From positions 1 to 60,394 of the IMG/VR virus record IMGVR_UViG_3300036828_000746: a DNA stretch of 60,394 nt. One strand, given 5' to 3'. Positions 1 to 8,456 of the stretch are shown here, piece after piece (position 1 is the first letter of the stretch; every line of letters begins with the position of its first letter). The notes beneath the pieces are model-generated. The model saw nothing but the letters and a program-made list of their open reading frames with translations, was not told the origin of the DNA and made no database searches. The translations under genes were made by a program, and so were the position numbers. Origin of the DNA: a virus.

Positions 1-164
1 GTCGCGCAACCAACTGCGGAAGTTCCTAATCGACCGCCCCCCTTCAGCGAAACGCGCGCGCTTCGAGCGACGCTCACGCGCGACCCAGCATCTCCACCGC
101 GAATCGGAGCACGCTAAGGGCGTAGTTTTGCCCCCAAGCTTTCGCCCGACATCGACACCCATGG
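1..164. other. Left-end non-coding segment
   Basis: No convincing gene is seen. A single CTAAG motif (114-118) in the context CACGCTAAGGGC resembles the dispersed operator-like motif found elsewhere. The segment lies directly downstream of the minus-strand HNH gene and, if the ends join, between HNH and the small terminase, where a cos site would be expected. Confidence 0.4.
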
Positions 165-497
165 TCAAGTCAACCTTAGTGATCGCTTTTCCTCGGGCAC
201 AGGCACCTGCGCACGATGCGCGCTCTTAGCGCCACGCTTCTTGTTGCACGTCTCACAGGCAGGCACGAGATTGGAGACGTCGTCTGTTCCTCCCGAGACA
301 ACGGGGACCAAGTGGTCAGCGGTAGTGGCAAGCGCTACCTTGCACCAAAAGCAAAGCGGGTTATTTGCCAGGATCGTCTCACGCGCTTTCCGGTACTGCG
401 CTAATGATCGCGGGTCTGACTTCGTGGGTTGACATACGCTGCAAGGAGTACGCTCGCTGACACGACCACAGCGAGTACAGGTTATGAGGCGGGTCAT
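165..497 (-). CDS. HNH endonuclease
   Basis: This 110-residue protein has the HNH nuclease layout. An N-terminal zinc pair (CTRC, then CSVC) is followed by a second pair around CFWC, the catalytic core DHLVP, and the closing CETCNKKRG segment. Small HNH proteins of this type lie beside the terminase genes in many cos phages and assist DNA cleavage at packaging. That fits here: if the genome is circularised this gene lies immediately upstream of the small terminase on the same strand. Its ATG overlaps the stop of the upstream 55-residue gene (ATGA), implying translational coupling. A homing HNH is the main alternative. Confidence 0.9.
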   Translation of the reverse strand: MTRLITCTRCGRVSERTPCSVCQPTKSDPRSLAQYRKARETILANNPLCFWCKVALATTADHLVPVVSGGTDDVSNLVPACETCNKKRGAKSAHRAQVPVPEEKRSLRLT

Positions 498-661
498 TCA
501 TCCTCCGGTTGCTTAGCGATTGCAATTAGGGCATGCGCTATTGCTACCTGGATATGCTTCTCAGCATGCTGCTCCTCCCACGTTACTGAACCGTCGTCGT
601 TCATAATCGCTGCTTCGCTGACGAAGTATTCTGCTGATGAGATATGTTGCTTGACGTTCAC
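494..661 (-). CDS. Small hypothetical protein coupled to HNH
   Basis: This 55-residue ORF begins with GTG and ends with TGA overlapping the ATG of the HNH gene. It begins VNVKQHISSAEYF and has a helix-rich C-terminal half containing HAEKHIQVAIAHAL. The function is unknown. The start is preceded by a weak AGCGAGG ribosome site inside a tandem 9-bp repeat. The ATGA overlap and the protein-like composition support it being real. Confidence 0.6.
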   Translation of the reverse strand: MNVKQHISSAEYFVSEAAIMNDDGSVTWEEQHAEKHIQVAIAHALIAIAKQPEDE

Positions 662-666
662 TTGAC

Positions 667-705
667 CTCGCTTCGCTCGCTTCGCTCGCTTCGCTCGCTT
701 CGCTT
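667..705. repeat. Tandem 9-bp repeat, four copies
   Basis: Four exact copies of CTCGCTTCG run from 667 to 702 and a partial copy follows. The array sits in the leader of the small gene and HNH, next to an AT-rich inverted repeat and downstream of the primase. It could be an iteron array or simple slippage. Confidence 0.9.
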
Positions 706-742
706 ATAACCTTCGCTTCTTCCTGCGCCCCCAAAAATAATC

Positions 743-824
743 AATACAGAATACATACATAGGCCCCTAAACTCGTACATGTGCGCGATGGCAAAAGTTA
801 GGTGTGTAAATATGTATTTGTATT
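743..824. repeat. Long imperfect inverted repeat in AT-rich tract (origin candidate)
   Basis: The left arm AATACAGAATACATA (743-757) pairs with TATGTATTTGTATT (811-824) apart from one extra G. The pairing can be extended inward through CCTAAACT against AGTTAGG. The interval is far more AT-rich than its surroundings and lies immediately downstream of the primase-helicase gene. A replication origin, or a terminator-like or structured RNA element, are possible readings; the sequence alone does not decide. Confidence 0.5.
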
Positions 825-864
825 GGATTTCCGACCTCTACACTAGGATTTGCTTTACCGCCTG

Positions 865-3159
865 TTATTGCGCCTTTTGCAGGGGTAACCCAACACCGAA
901 GAACCCGCGATCCTGTTTTCCGTCAATACTCGGTTGACCTTCCCGGACACCTGTGTCCTCGGTCGACGCCTTGAACGCTGAACGAAAAGCACTGGATAAC
1001 ATGGGACGTTGAACCCCATGCATACTGCACCAGGACAAATAAGCTTGGTGTAGCGCTGCCCGGTGCACTTTCTGCCGGTCGCCAAACACGAGTTCAGACA
1101 CGAAACCTTCAAGAGGGTCAGTTTCCTCCTGCATCGTCATAACCTGTTCAGTCACAACACCGGGCACCTCGATGATGCGGCCTTTGCTCCCATATTCCCT
1201 CCACCAGCGAACCGCACCTTCAACAACCCACCGCAAAATACCAGGTCCATGCTCCTCGGTTGCAAGGCGATACCGCATTGTGGGGTTCACACGGATGACC
1301 CGGTGCTCAAACGGGAGGATTTTGACCCGTCGCCAAAAACCATCCCGCTTTGTTGCCCCAGGCACACGCGGAAAGTGATTCGCCGCAAAAAACAGGGTCC
1401 ACTGAGGTTTGAACACGATCGGCGCTTTGGCGTAGGGCATGCGTGCGCTAATGGTGTCCTGTCCAGTGAGGCGGTTGAGGACTGAGGTCGAAAACCGGGA
1501 GCCTTGAGCGATCTCAGTCGATGTGACAAGACGAGCATGACGAAGTGCCGCGAGATCCGCACGATGCGACACACCCATGGTCGCTTGCGACATCATAAAC
1601 GTCTCAGGATCAGCAGCAGTCGCGTATCCGCCAAGTGCGTGACTGACTGCCTCAAGAACCGTTGTCTTGCCCGTTCCTCCAGGACCGTGGAAATAGAAGA
1701 ACGCATCCTCACGCGTATCACCGGTCGCTGCATACCCAAACGCGAGTTGAAGGAAGTCGATCAGGTCGTCATCCGACGAACACGCAGCATCGACAACTTC
1801 GTCCCATAAATCGGAGGTAGCGTCCTTGTAATACGCAAAACTAGTGGTTCGAGTGATGTAATCCTCCCGATGTTGCTCACGCGGTTCGCCAGTACGAAGA
1901 TCAACGGTACAGTTGGTGCAATTGAGGAGCATGCGCTCAGTATCGAAGATCGAATCCTTGCATTTGATGTCCGTCAGCGCTGCCGCTTCTCTGATGATGT
2001 TTGAGATTGCGCCTGTTCGCTGGATCGCCTCAGCTTCCTTACGCTTCGACGTTGCTGCTTCACCTTCACTAAGCAACGCCTGCGCATGCTCAACACGCCC
2101 CATCTCGTGAACTTGTTCTCGTACGTCGTCCTCAGCGATTGATTGCCATGCTGACGAATCCCACGTGTACCACGACTGCTGCGTATGTTTGAGATTTCCC
2201 CGGGCAAATGCACGAAGGCGGTACGCTCGACCCACGTCCGTTGACAATCCCGCTCCTTGTGGGATCTCAAGCGATTTACTCGGTTGCTTGTTGTATTCGT
2301 CAGCGACAAGGCGATGAACTTGATTCTCTGTCCACGGTTCGCCTGCCCACTCACACTTTGAGATCGCGTCCCAGATCAGCGCTGCTGCTTCCTCCGGTTT
2401 CACCCGAATTCCCCACAACGCACGCGCCGCCTTACACGCCATTGCTCGTTGACCGCCAGCAGGCGTGCCACCGTTGCGCAGGAATTCCCGAACTGCTCCT
2501 GAAGGCGGTATTCCAGTAGGTTCGCCTGTTGCTGCCCCGAAAAGAACATCCTGCTCAACTACCCCGGGTGCTAACGACACAAGCCAAGCAGGCATGATCA
2601 CTGCATCGTCAATCGGGGTGACGAACTCGTACTGAACTCCTGACTTGTGCATCGACGGAGTTACAACAGCATAAACCGATGATGTCGCGAGCAAGTCAAC
2701 GCCTGGATACCCAGGTAGCGGTTTCTTCGTGTTGACCTCGACACCTGGGGGAATCAAGAACCAATAATGCAACCCTCGATTCCCGTTCTTGTCCTCTCCT
2801 GTTTCCTCAACCCACGTATCCGGCAGACGTTCGTGATCACGGATCATCGCCTCGAAGGATTCGAGACCTTTGTTCTTCGGGTCAACATCGAGACACGCCC
2901 AACCGTCACCACAAACAGCGCCGATATTGTAACCGCGGTACTTGCCTTTCTCGCCAAACCACCTCTCGATCTGCTGACGGTTCTGAGTCGCTTGGTTGTG
3001 ACCTCCTGCTCCGTTCGCTGGATGCTTGCCAACACTGGCGCACGACTTCGCGCCACATGAGCATCCGCCTTCAGTAGGAAACTCGATCGGGAATACAGAG
3101 AAACCTTTGTCCACGTACTCGTTGGCTGCTTCATACACCTGCTTAGACGCCGTGTCCAA
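865..3159 (-). CDS. Bifunctional primase-polymerase / SF3 helicase (D5-like)
   Basis: This 764-residue protein combines a prim-pol domain with a D5/P4-type helicase. Residues about 1-200 carry the prim-pol fold: a zinc-like cluster CSCGAKSC (33-40), the catalytic pair CLDVDP (Asp91 and Asp93) and GLHYWF. The helicase part has a Walker A motif HGPGGTGKTT at 491-500. Such proteins unwind DNA and make primers at a phage origin. The start is TTG, chosen because AAGGAGG lies five bases upstream in the leader CCCGACAAGGAGGCAAG. It is transcribed away from the plus-strand tail-fibre genes and toward HNH. The neighbouring AT-rich repeats may be its origin. Confidence 0.93.
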   Translation of the reverse strand: MDTASKQVYEAANEYVDKGFSVFPIEFPTEGGCSCGAKSCASVGKHPANGAGGHNQATQNRQQIERWFGEKGKYRGYNIGAVCGDGWACLDVDPKNKGLESFEAMIRDHERLPDTWVEETGEDKNGNRGLHYWFLIPPGVEVNTKKPLPGYPGVDLLATSSVYAVVTPSMHKSGVQYEFVTPIDDAVIMPAWLVSLAPGVVEQDVLFGAATGEPTGIPPSGAVREFLRNGGTPAGGQRAMACKAARALWGIRVKPEEAAALIWDAISKCEWAGEPWTENQVHRLVADEYNKQPSKSLEIPQGAGLSTDVGRAYRLRAFARGNLKHTQQSWYTWDSSAWQSIAEDDVREQVHEMGRVEHAQALLSEGEAATSKRKEAEAIQRTGAISNIIREAAALTDIKCKDSIFDTERMLLNCTNCTVDLRTGEPREQHREDYITRTTSFAYYKDATSDLWDEVVDAACSSDDDLIDFLQLAFGYAATGDTREDAFFYFHGPGGTGKTTVLEAVSHALGGYATAADPETFMMSQATMGVSHRADLAALRHARLVTSTEIAQGSRFSTSVLNRLTGQDTISARMPYAKAPIVFKPQWTLFFAANHFPRVPGATKRDGFWRRVKILPFEHRVIRVNPTMRYRLATEEHGPGILRWVVEGAVRWWREYGSKGRIIEVPGVVTEQVMTMQEETDPLEGFVSELVFGDRQKVHRAALHQAYLSWCSMHGVQRPMLSSAFRSAFKASTEDTGVREGQPSIDGKQDRGFFGVGLPLQKAQ

Positions 3160-3189
3160 CTTGCCTCCTTGTCGGGTTGAGGGGCGTGC

Positions 3190-3195
3190 AACGTA
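3190..3195 (-). promoter_or_regulatory. Predicted extended -10 for primase
   Basis: Read on the minus strand the sequence is TGTGATACGTT, giving an extended TGA before TACGTT. It lies about 30 bases upstream of the TTG start and matches the TGnTAnnnT style of other promoters in the window. No good -35 box is visible. Confidence 0.45.
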
Positions 3196-3337
3196 TCACA
3201 AAATTACGTGTCTAATCGTGGGTTGTGTGCGTAAGTCACATGCCTAAATGTGTCCTAGGTGTGTCCTATTTCCCACGCTCGCGCGGGCGTCATATCCGCA
3301 GGATTCGCGAGACCCCTAAAAACCGCGGTACCGCCTG

Positions 3338-3451
3338 TGAGGTCATCTAAGGCCCGCTAAGCGGTTTGACCCCCGGAGAGGTAGGTTAGGTCCTAAAAGA
3401 AATCTTTGAGCTTCTTCCCTGCAAATCCCAATAAACAGTTTCTTGAGGCAG
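3338..3451 (+). repeat. Long dispersed repeat, copy R1
   Basis: The element begins TGAGG, has CTAAG at 3347 and 3357 (10-bp spacing) and a conserved 35-nt core at 3401-3435 starting AATCTTTGAGCTTC. The second CTAAG starts 44 nt before the core, the same distance as in the other two copies (19.7 kb and 34.7 kb). It lies between divergent operons. Confidence 0.85.
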
Positions 3452-3501
3452 AGAAAAACTGTGCATCATTTTCCCCCGCTCAAAACCGAGCAAATCTGCG
3501 A

Positions 3502-3507
3502 TACGAT
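3502..3507 (+). promoter_or_regulatory. Predicted -10 box of the tail-fibre module
   Basis: GCGATACGAT contains the -10-like TACGAT, 44 bases upstream of the ATG at 3551. The same GCGATACG context occurs before the RuvC-like gene at 26163. No convincing -35 is seen. Confidence 0.4.
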
Positions 3508-3550
3508 CACGACGACAGACGCCCATATACAACCGGAGATCGAGGCAAGT

Positions 3551-4204
3551 ATGACCACTGTCCTATTCGGGAAACAGGCGCGAAAAATTGAGCCCGTGTA
3601 CCTCGAAGTCGCTGAGGTCAAACCCACAGAGTGCGGCAAGCGTTGGCTTGAGCGATTCGCTGAAACCCAACAGCGATTCAACGCTACCATCCGCGACATC
3701 GGTAAGCTCGCGCACAAGGAACTCCTACGCTGGGACGACATCACGCGCCTCCTCGATGCCGAGGGCGTTGCGCAGGCGGCGATCTCATCGGGCGTCTCGC
3801 AGACGCAGATGGTTGCGCTGATCAACGCGTCAACGAAACAAGCGACGTACACAGCGCCAGCAGCGTTTGCCGTTGCGCTCACGAACGCTGCACCGACATC
3901 CACATCGACCGGTGTGCTTGGCGCTGTTGAGGCAACATATACAGGTTACGCCAGGACCGCAGCGACGATGGGCGCAGCGTCAGCAGCAACCCCGTCAGTC
4001 GCAACGAACACCGCAACCGTCACATTCCCGAACTGCACGGGCACAGGCGCAACGCTCCTAGGGTTCGTGATCGCGGACTCAGCAACAACCAACGTCGGCA
4101 ACGCGATCTGGTACGGCACGCTCACATCGACCGCAATCTCGACAACCCAGACACCACCGACGATTGCTGCCGGCGCGCTGTCGCTCTCAATGACTGGAAC
4201 ATGA
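3551..4204 (+). CDS. Putative minor tail / fibre-associated structural protein
   Basis: This 217-residue protein starts at the ATG at 3551, not at the upstream in-frame GTG, because the upstream segment holds the predicted promoter. The N-terminal ~100 residues are mixed helical. The C-terminal part is rich in Ala, Thr and Ser and contains YTAPAAFAVALTNAAP and YTGYAR, a pattern I associate with phage fibre-type proteins. It is followed two bases later by the next gene and is first in a plus-strand tail-fibre module. A virion role is inferred from composition and position. Confidence 0.6.
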   Translation: MTTVLFGKQARKIEPVYLEVAEVKPTECGKRWLERFAETQQRFNATIRDIGKLAHKELLRWDDITRLLDAEGVAQAAISSGVSQTQMVALINASTKQATYTAPAAFAVALTNAAPTSTSTGVLGAVEATYTGYARTAATMGAASAATPSVATNTATVTFPNCTGTGATLLGFVIADSATTNVGNAIWYGTLTSTAISTTQTPPTIAAGALSLSMTGT

Positions 4205-4205
4205 T

Positions 4206-4478
4206 ATGAGCGCCGATTACGAACCGCACTTCGACTTGCTTGGCACACATCGCCGCGTGCTTGGGTTCATCACAGACGAAGAACACCAGGGTCGACCACG
4301 CAACACCGCTGAGGTGCTTGCTGAGGATCTGAACGATGATCCGAACACTCGCTTCGACATCGCCACAGATGACGTACAGGAATTCCTGGACGACCTCGAA
4401 GCAGAAGGTTTCGTCTCAAAGAAGAAGGACGGCGCCTACAGCGTCACAGACGCCGGTCGGGTTGAACTGACGAGCTAA
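4206..4478 (+). CDS. Hypothetical winged-helix-like protein in tail-fibre module
   Basis: This 90-residue acidic protein ends with a DLEAEGFVSKKKDGAYSVT segment that looks like the last helix and wing of a winged-helix domain. It begins one base after the preceding gene, so co-transcription is likely. Whether it is regulatory or a chaperone for the fibre is unknown. Confidence 0.65.
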   Translation: MSADYEPHFDLLGTHRRVLGFITDEEHQGRPRNTAEVLAEDLNDDPNTRFDIATDDVQEFLDDLEAEGFVSKKKDGAYSVTDAGRVELTS

Positions 4479-4483
4479 CCGGG

Positions 4484-7400
4484 ATGGCCGCTCCGGCTGC
4501 CACCAGTATCGCCGTTCTATCGGCTAAGGGATTATCGGGCACGTCGTACACGACGGCGGCCATCGGGGTGGCCGATAGTGGTGCTGGGGCGTACGCGGTG
4601 CTGTTGGCTGGCCAAGGTGGCACCAACGTAATTTCGTCGGTCACTGATTCGGCAGGCAACACCTACACGGCGATACCGGGGACGAACGCGACCAGCGGTG
4701 GCAATGCGGGCACGTGGATTTTCCTAAGCGGTTCGAACCCGCACCCGCTTTTGACGACGACGACGTTCACCGTGGTGAACAGCCTCAGCGTGGGTCGATA
4801 TGTCCTGCACGTTTTCAAAATAGACGTGGTCCCGGCAGTTGTCGCTGGGACCGGCGCGTTTGGATTCTCGACATCTTCGACGGCAATAGCAGTTACGTCG
4901 GGGACGCCTTCGGTCAGCGGTGATTATCTCTGGCTGGCGGTCACCGGCTGGCAGAGCACTGGGCAAACGCTGACCATCTCGTCCACGGGGTACACGCTCA
5001 TCCCTACCGGCACGGCAGTCGAGGGAACTACGGGCGGCAGCGCCACAACAAATATCTCAGCCAAGGTAGGCTACAAGCAGGTGCTGGGCTCAGCGGCGGC
5101 ACAGAATTTCAATGGAACGCAGAGCGCCTTCGTCACCTGGGGGAACTCGATCGCGGCACTCACCGTCGGCGCCGCCACCGTCGCGCCGATCACGCCAGCG
5201 GCCGGGGCGAAGGCCGCAGCGACTGCCGTCGTCAGTACGCCTGCTTTTCTTTCATCGCCGGGCGCGGTAGGTGCAGGAGGCCCGGCCTACGCAAAGACGG
5301 TGTTGGCCGACTCGCCGTCCGGGTATTGGCGGCTGGACGAAACAGCCGGAACGTCGTTCGTGGATTCGTCGGGCAACGGCTACACGGGCGCCGCGTATTC
5401 GGCTGGGTCAATGACACTGGCCCAACCCGGGCTGATTTCTGCCGATCCCGACACATGCGTCAACTTCAACGAAGGGTGCTTCCGCGTCGGCGGGTTGACG
5501 CCGTTTGTACCCGGCAGCGCAATCACGGTCGAAGCATGGTCGGTGCGGGTCACGCCAAACCAATATTGCGCGTGGGTCAAGTCGGACATGTCGAACGCCG
5601 GGCCAATCGTGTCCGTCAACGACGACGGAAGTGTCGGTTGGCAAGCCGGGCCAAGCCAAGCCGTCAGTTGGCCGTCGGGCACCGTTCCCGTCAACACGCC
5701 CGTCTATATGGCGATCACGTACGACGACTCGACGTTGACGTCCGAACTGTTCGTCAACGGCGCTTCGCAGGGAACGCGCACGTTTGGCGCTGGCTACGGC
5801 TATTCAAGTTCCGGGTCGGGCGTTTCCACTTCTCCAATCCACATCGCGGGCGATGTCGGCAACGGCGCGTGGAACTGGCAAGGTCAGTTCGATGAAGCAG
5901 CGGTGTACCCGCGCGTGTTGTCAGCCGCAACGATCGCGAAACACTACGCCGCCGGCCGCACTTACGACCAAATTGTCATGGCAGACGGACCGGCGTCATA
6001 TTGGCCGTTGAACGACGCAACAGGCACCGCAGCGGCGGACGTGGCCGGCAGCGCGCCCGGAACTTACGTTGGCGGAATAACACTCGGCGTACCCGGAATT
6101 GGGGACGGCGACACGGCGGTTGCGCTTGACGGTGCTGCCTCGACGGTAATTTCAATGGCAAGCTTCGGTTCCACCCAAGGGTCGATCACTTGGGAGGTTT
6201 GGGGTTATTTGACGCCGCCATCACTTAGCGGTTATGGTGCTTTGTTGACCCGAACCGTTGGCAACGGCGGGGCACCTTATGACTGGTATGTCGTCAGCAA
6301 CGCTGGCAGCGTAGATTTCTACATCAACGGGAACGGGTTCTTGTCCGCAACGGGAGTGGTGCCGTCCAATGCTTGGACCCATTTTGTCTTCACGTACGAC
6401 GGTACCAGCCATCAGATACGCGTTTACGTAAACGGCCAGCAAGTAATCAGCGACCCTGGGAACTACACAGCGCCGGCAGATGGTGCCAAGCCACTTCTTT
6501 TTGGCAACCGCGACGACCAAGCGACAGCATTCAAGGGAAGCGCGGCGAAAGCGGCGGTGTATCGCCATGTGCTTACGCCAGCCCAAGTCCCGGTACATTA
6601 TGCCGCGGGCACGACGCCGCTAGCGCCGGCCCAACCCATCGTCGCCGCCCAAGCCGCGACCGCCGCCACCGCAACAGTCACGATCCCGGCGCCGGCCGCG
6701 TTCCTTACGCCGTCTGCACAAGCAGCCGCGCAAGCAATTGCCAGCGTCGTCGCTCAGCAGAAATTGACGTTGACGGCAGGAACGGCAGCAGCGGCGACAA
6801 CACTGATTTCCGCGCCGACCAAACTGACGCCAGCAGCAGGAAGCGCAACGCAGGCGACAATCGTTCTGAGCGCCCCGACCACCCTGTCAGTTACAGCAGG
6901 CGCTGCTGCACAGGCAATCGCGCTCGTCACGACACCAGTCGGTTTGACGGCGTCCGCAGGTACAACGAGTCAGGCGCTGGCATTCGTTGGCATTCCGGTC
7001 CCACTCGTAATAAACGCAGGCGCTGCGACTGCTGCCACTGCACGCACCACGCCTTTGATCGTGTGTGCTGCGAATGCCACCACGTCTGCCGCCTGCGTCG
7101 TCGTCGCTACGACGATACTCACCTTGTCTGCCTCCTGCGCATCACAAGCGGTAATGGCAGTGACAGCGGGCGGCAAATTGACTCCATCTGCTGGCGCCAC
7201 AACTGTCGCTACCGGCGTTCTGACTGCGCCGATAGTTTTGCAGATATCTGCTCAGGCAACATCGCAGGCAATCGCTCCGCTAACTGCGCCTACTCGATTG
7301 ACAGCGACTGCTCAGGCAACGTCGAGCGCAACGGCAGTCCTCACAGCCCAACTCACGCTTCACGCCCAAGCAACTACAAGCGCTACTGCGATCGTCGTCG

Positions 7401-8137
7401 CCGTTGCGCAGATCGTTCTAACGGCTCAGGCAACAACGCAAGCGACCTCTGGAATACAGGTACCCGGAGTCGCGTTCCTCACCCTCAATGGCGCAGCGGC
7501 AACGCAGGCGACAGCAGCGCTTTCTGCTTCTGGCAAGGTAACAGCGAGCGCGGGTTCATCCACATCTGCGCTGTCCCTCGTTACCGCCCAGGCGCGTTTG
7601 ACAGCGACCGCTGCTGCTGCGACCCAGGCAATCAACACGGTCACAGCGGTTGCCGGTGCGCCGTTGTCAGTGACCGCACGATGCACTACGAGCGCAGTAG
7701 CAGCAGTAACAGCGCCTGTCGCGTTGACCCCGCTTTCCACGAGCACCTCGTCTGCTACTGCAACGGCAACAGCAACGTCGCTATTGACTGCGGTCGCGAG
7801 TTCGACAACTGCTGCCTCCGCAGAGTTGAACGCTGCAGCCGTGCTTACTTTGGACGCCTCAAGCGTCAGCAATGCAACGGCAGCGCTTGCCCCGTTGCTC
7901 GTTGGGTTCAGTTCGTGCACCACGAGCGCGCGGGTGACGCTAGTAGCACACGGGGTCGTAGATATCCTACGAGTCGACGTGGTAGAAAGCGTCGCAGGTT
8001 TGTCGTGGACGGCAACGGTCGCAACGCTTGGGATCAGTGAGACGCAGAGTAACCTATTGATCACGGAGGAAGAACAAACTGACTTGTTGATCACGGCAGA
8101 GGAACAAACTGACCTGTTGATCACGGAGGAGGATTGA
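4484..8137 (+). CDS. Tail fibre / receptor-binding protein with two LamG domains and repeat stalk
   Basis: This 1217-residue protein is the likely host-recognition fibre. Residues ~1-230 form a beta-rich domain. Two concanavalin-type LamG domains follow: about 269-490, starting with SPSGYWRLDE, and about 493-708, starting with GPASYWPLND. Both end in the family signature VLSAA..KHYAAG or VLTPAQ..HYAAG. Residues ~720-1148 are a tandem Ala/Thr-rich repeat of about 20 residues (for example LTPAAGSATQATIVLSAPTT), probably a beta-solenoid or stalk. The last ~30 residues are an acidic triplicate ending LLITEED. The terminal TGA overlaps the next ATG. No strong ribosome site is seen at the ATG. Confidence 0.85.
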   Translation: MAAPAATSIAVLSAKGLSGTSYTTAAIGVADSGAGAYAVLLAGQGGTNVISSVTDSAGNTYTAIPGTNATSGGNAGTWIFLSGSNPHPLLTTTTFTVVNSLSVGRYVLHVFKIDVVPAVVAGTGAFGFSTSSTAIAVTSGTPSVSGDYLWLAVTGWQSTGQTLTISSTGYTLIPTGTAVEGTTGGSATTNISAKVGYKQVLGSAAAQNFNGTQSAFVTWGNSIAALTVGAATVAPITPAAGAKAAATAVVSTPAFLSSPGAVGAGGPAYAKTVLADSPSGYWRLDETAGTSFVDSSGNGYTGAAYSAGSMTLAQPGLISADPDTCVNFNEGCFRVGGLTPFVPGSAITVEAWSVRVTPNQYCAWVKSDMSNAGPIVSVNDDGSVGWQAGPSQAVSWPSGTVPVNTPVYMAITYDDSTLTSELFVNGASQGTRTFGAGYGYSSSGSGVSTSPIHIAGDVGNGAWNWQGQFDEAAVYPRVLSAATIAKHYAAGRTYDQIVMADGPASYWPLNDATGTAAADVAGSAPGTYVGGITLGVPGIGDGDTAVALDGAASTVISMASFGSTQGSITWEVWGYLTPPSLSGYGALLTRTVGNGGAPYDWYVVSNAGSVDFYINGNGFLSATGVVPSNAWTHFVFTYDGTSHQIRVYVNGQQVISDPGNYTAPADGAKPLLFGNRDDQATAFKGSAAKAAVYRHVLTPAQVPVHYAAGTTPLAPAQPIVAAQAATAATATVTIPAPAAFLTPSAQAAAQAIASVVAQQKLTLTAGTAAAATTLISAPTKLTPAAGSATQATIVLSAPTTLSVTAGAAAQAIALVTTPVGLTASAGTTSQALAFVGIPVPLVINAGAATAATARTTPLIVCAANATTSAACVVVATTILTLSASCASQAVMAVTAGGKLTPSAGATTVATGVLTAPIVLQISAQATSQAIAPLTAPTRLTATAQATSSATAVLTAQLTLHAQATTSATAIVVAVAQIVLTAQATTQATSGIQVPGVAFLTLNGAAATQATAALSASGKVTASAGSSTSALSLVTAQARLTATAAAATQAINTVTAVAGAPLSVTARCTTSAVAAVTAPVALTPLSTSTSSATATATATSLLTAVASSTTAASAELNAAAVLTLDASSVSNATAALAPLLVGFSSCTTSARVTLVAHGVVDILRVDVVESVAGLSWTATVATLGISETQSNLLITEEEQTDLLITAEEQTDLLITEED
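6640..7930 (+). repeat. Protein-level tandem repeats of about 20 codons
   Basis: About 20 successive units share the frame L-T-x-S/T-A-x-A-T-x-Q-A followed by V-x-T-A-P. The period is 20 residues over much of the tract. The DNA is diverged between units, so the repeat is old or under protein-level selection. Confidence 0.8.
8054..8137 (+). repeat. Three near-identical 30-bp direct repeats at fibre gene 3' end
   Basis: Units begin at 8054, 8084 and 8114 (the last is truncated). Each contains TTGTTGATCACGG or a one-base variant followed by GAGGAACAAACTGAC. They encode three copies of an LLITEEEQTD-type acidic tail. The high DNA identity suggests recent expansion. Confidence 0.9.
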
Positions 8138-8412
8138 TGAGAGTACAAGGCACGATCGTAGCGCTGTCCATTACCTTCGACGCAGCACCGCCCGATGTAC
8201 AAATAGCCGTCCAACCTCCTGACCCGCTGCCGGTGGTGGTGGGCAAGTTGTCAACCGGCGAAGTGACGGCAAACACTGACGGGACATACGCCTACGCGAT
8301 CGACACGACGCCAGCACCTGGACGCTGGGAGTATGAGGTCGCGTCAATCGGCGGGCTCACGAATGTCCGCAAGCAACGGGCATTCGATGTCAGACCGATG
8401 ATTGGCCCCTGA
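8137..8412 (+). CDS. Small Ig-like / fibre-associated protein
   Basis: The start is the ATG at 8137, five bases after GGAGGAGG and overlapping the stop of the fibre gene. The 91-residue product is beta-rich, with a DGTYAYAIDTTPAPGRWEYEV segment typical of Ig-like or carbohydrate-binding beta-sandwiches found beside tail fibres. It probably acts with the LamG fibre, but a binding role is inferred only. Confidence 0.65.
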   Translation: MRVQGTIVALSITFDAAPPDVQIAVQPPDPLPVVVGKLSTGEVTANTDGTYAYAIDTTPAPGRWEYEVASIGGLTNVRKQRAFDVRPMIGP

Positions 8413-8449
8413 GGGGCGCCACTGACGTCTCGAACAGCGACGCCCCTCA
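8410..8449. terminator. Candidate bidirectional terminator
   Basis: TGAGGGGCG (8410-8418) is perfectly complementary to CGCCCCTCA (8441-8449) with a 22-nt loop, exactly between a plus gene ending at 8412 and a minus gene ending at 8457. There is no clear U-tract and the loop is large, so confidence is moderate. Confidence 0.45.
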
Positions 8450-8456
8450 AGTCCCG

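Larger units (their letters stand above)
3160..3550. other. Divergent intergenic region between primase and tail-fibre module
   Basis: About 390 bases without a gene. It holds the minus-strand primase promoter, a direct repeat TGTCCTA (3251-3257 and 3262-3268, 11-bp period), an ACCGCGGT palindrome near 3322, the first copy of the long repeat element (3338-3451), a hairpin (ACAGTTT 3435-3441 with AAACTGT 3456-3462) and a plus-strand -10 at 3502. Confidence 0.7.

Noticed and set aside
667-705. CRISPR-like array
   Set aside because: The repeats are contiguous 9-mers with no spacers.
6640-7930. DNA-level tandem repeat or recombination hotspot in the fibre stalk
   Set aside because: Similarity is at protein level; the DNA units are diverged, unlike the 30-bp repeats at 8054-8137.
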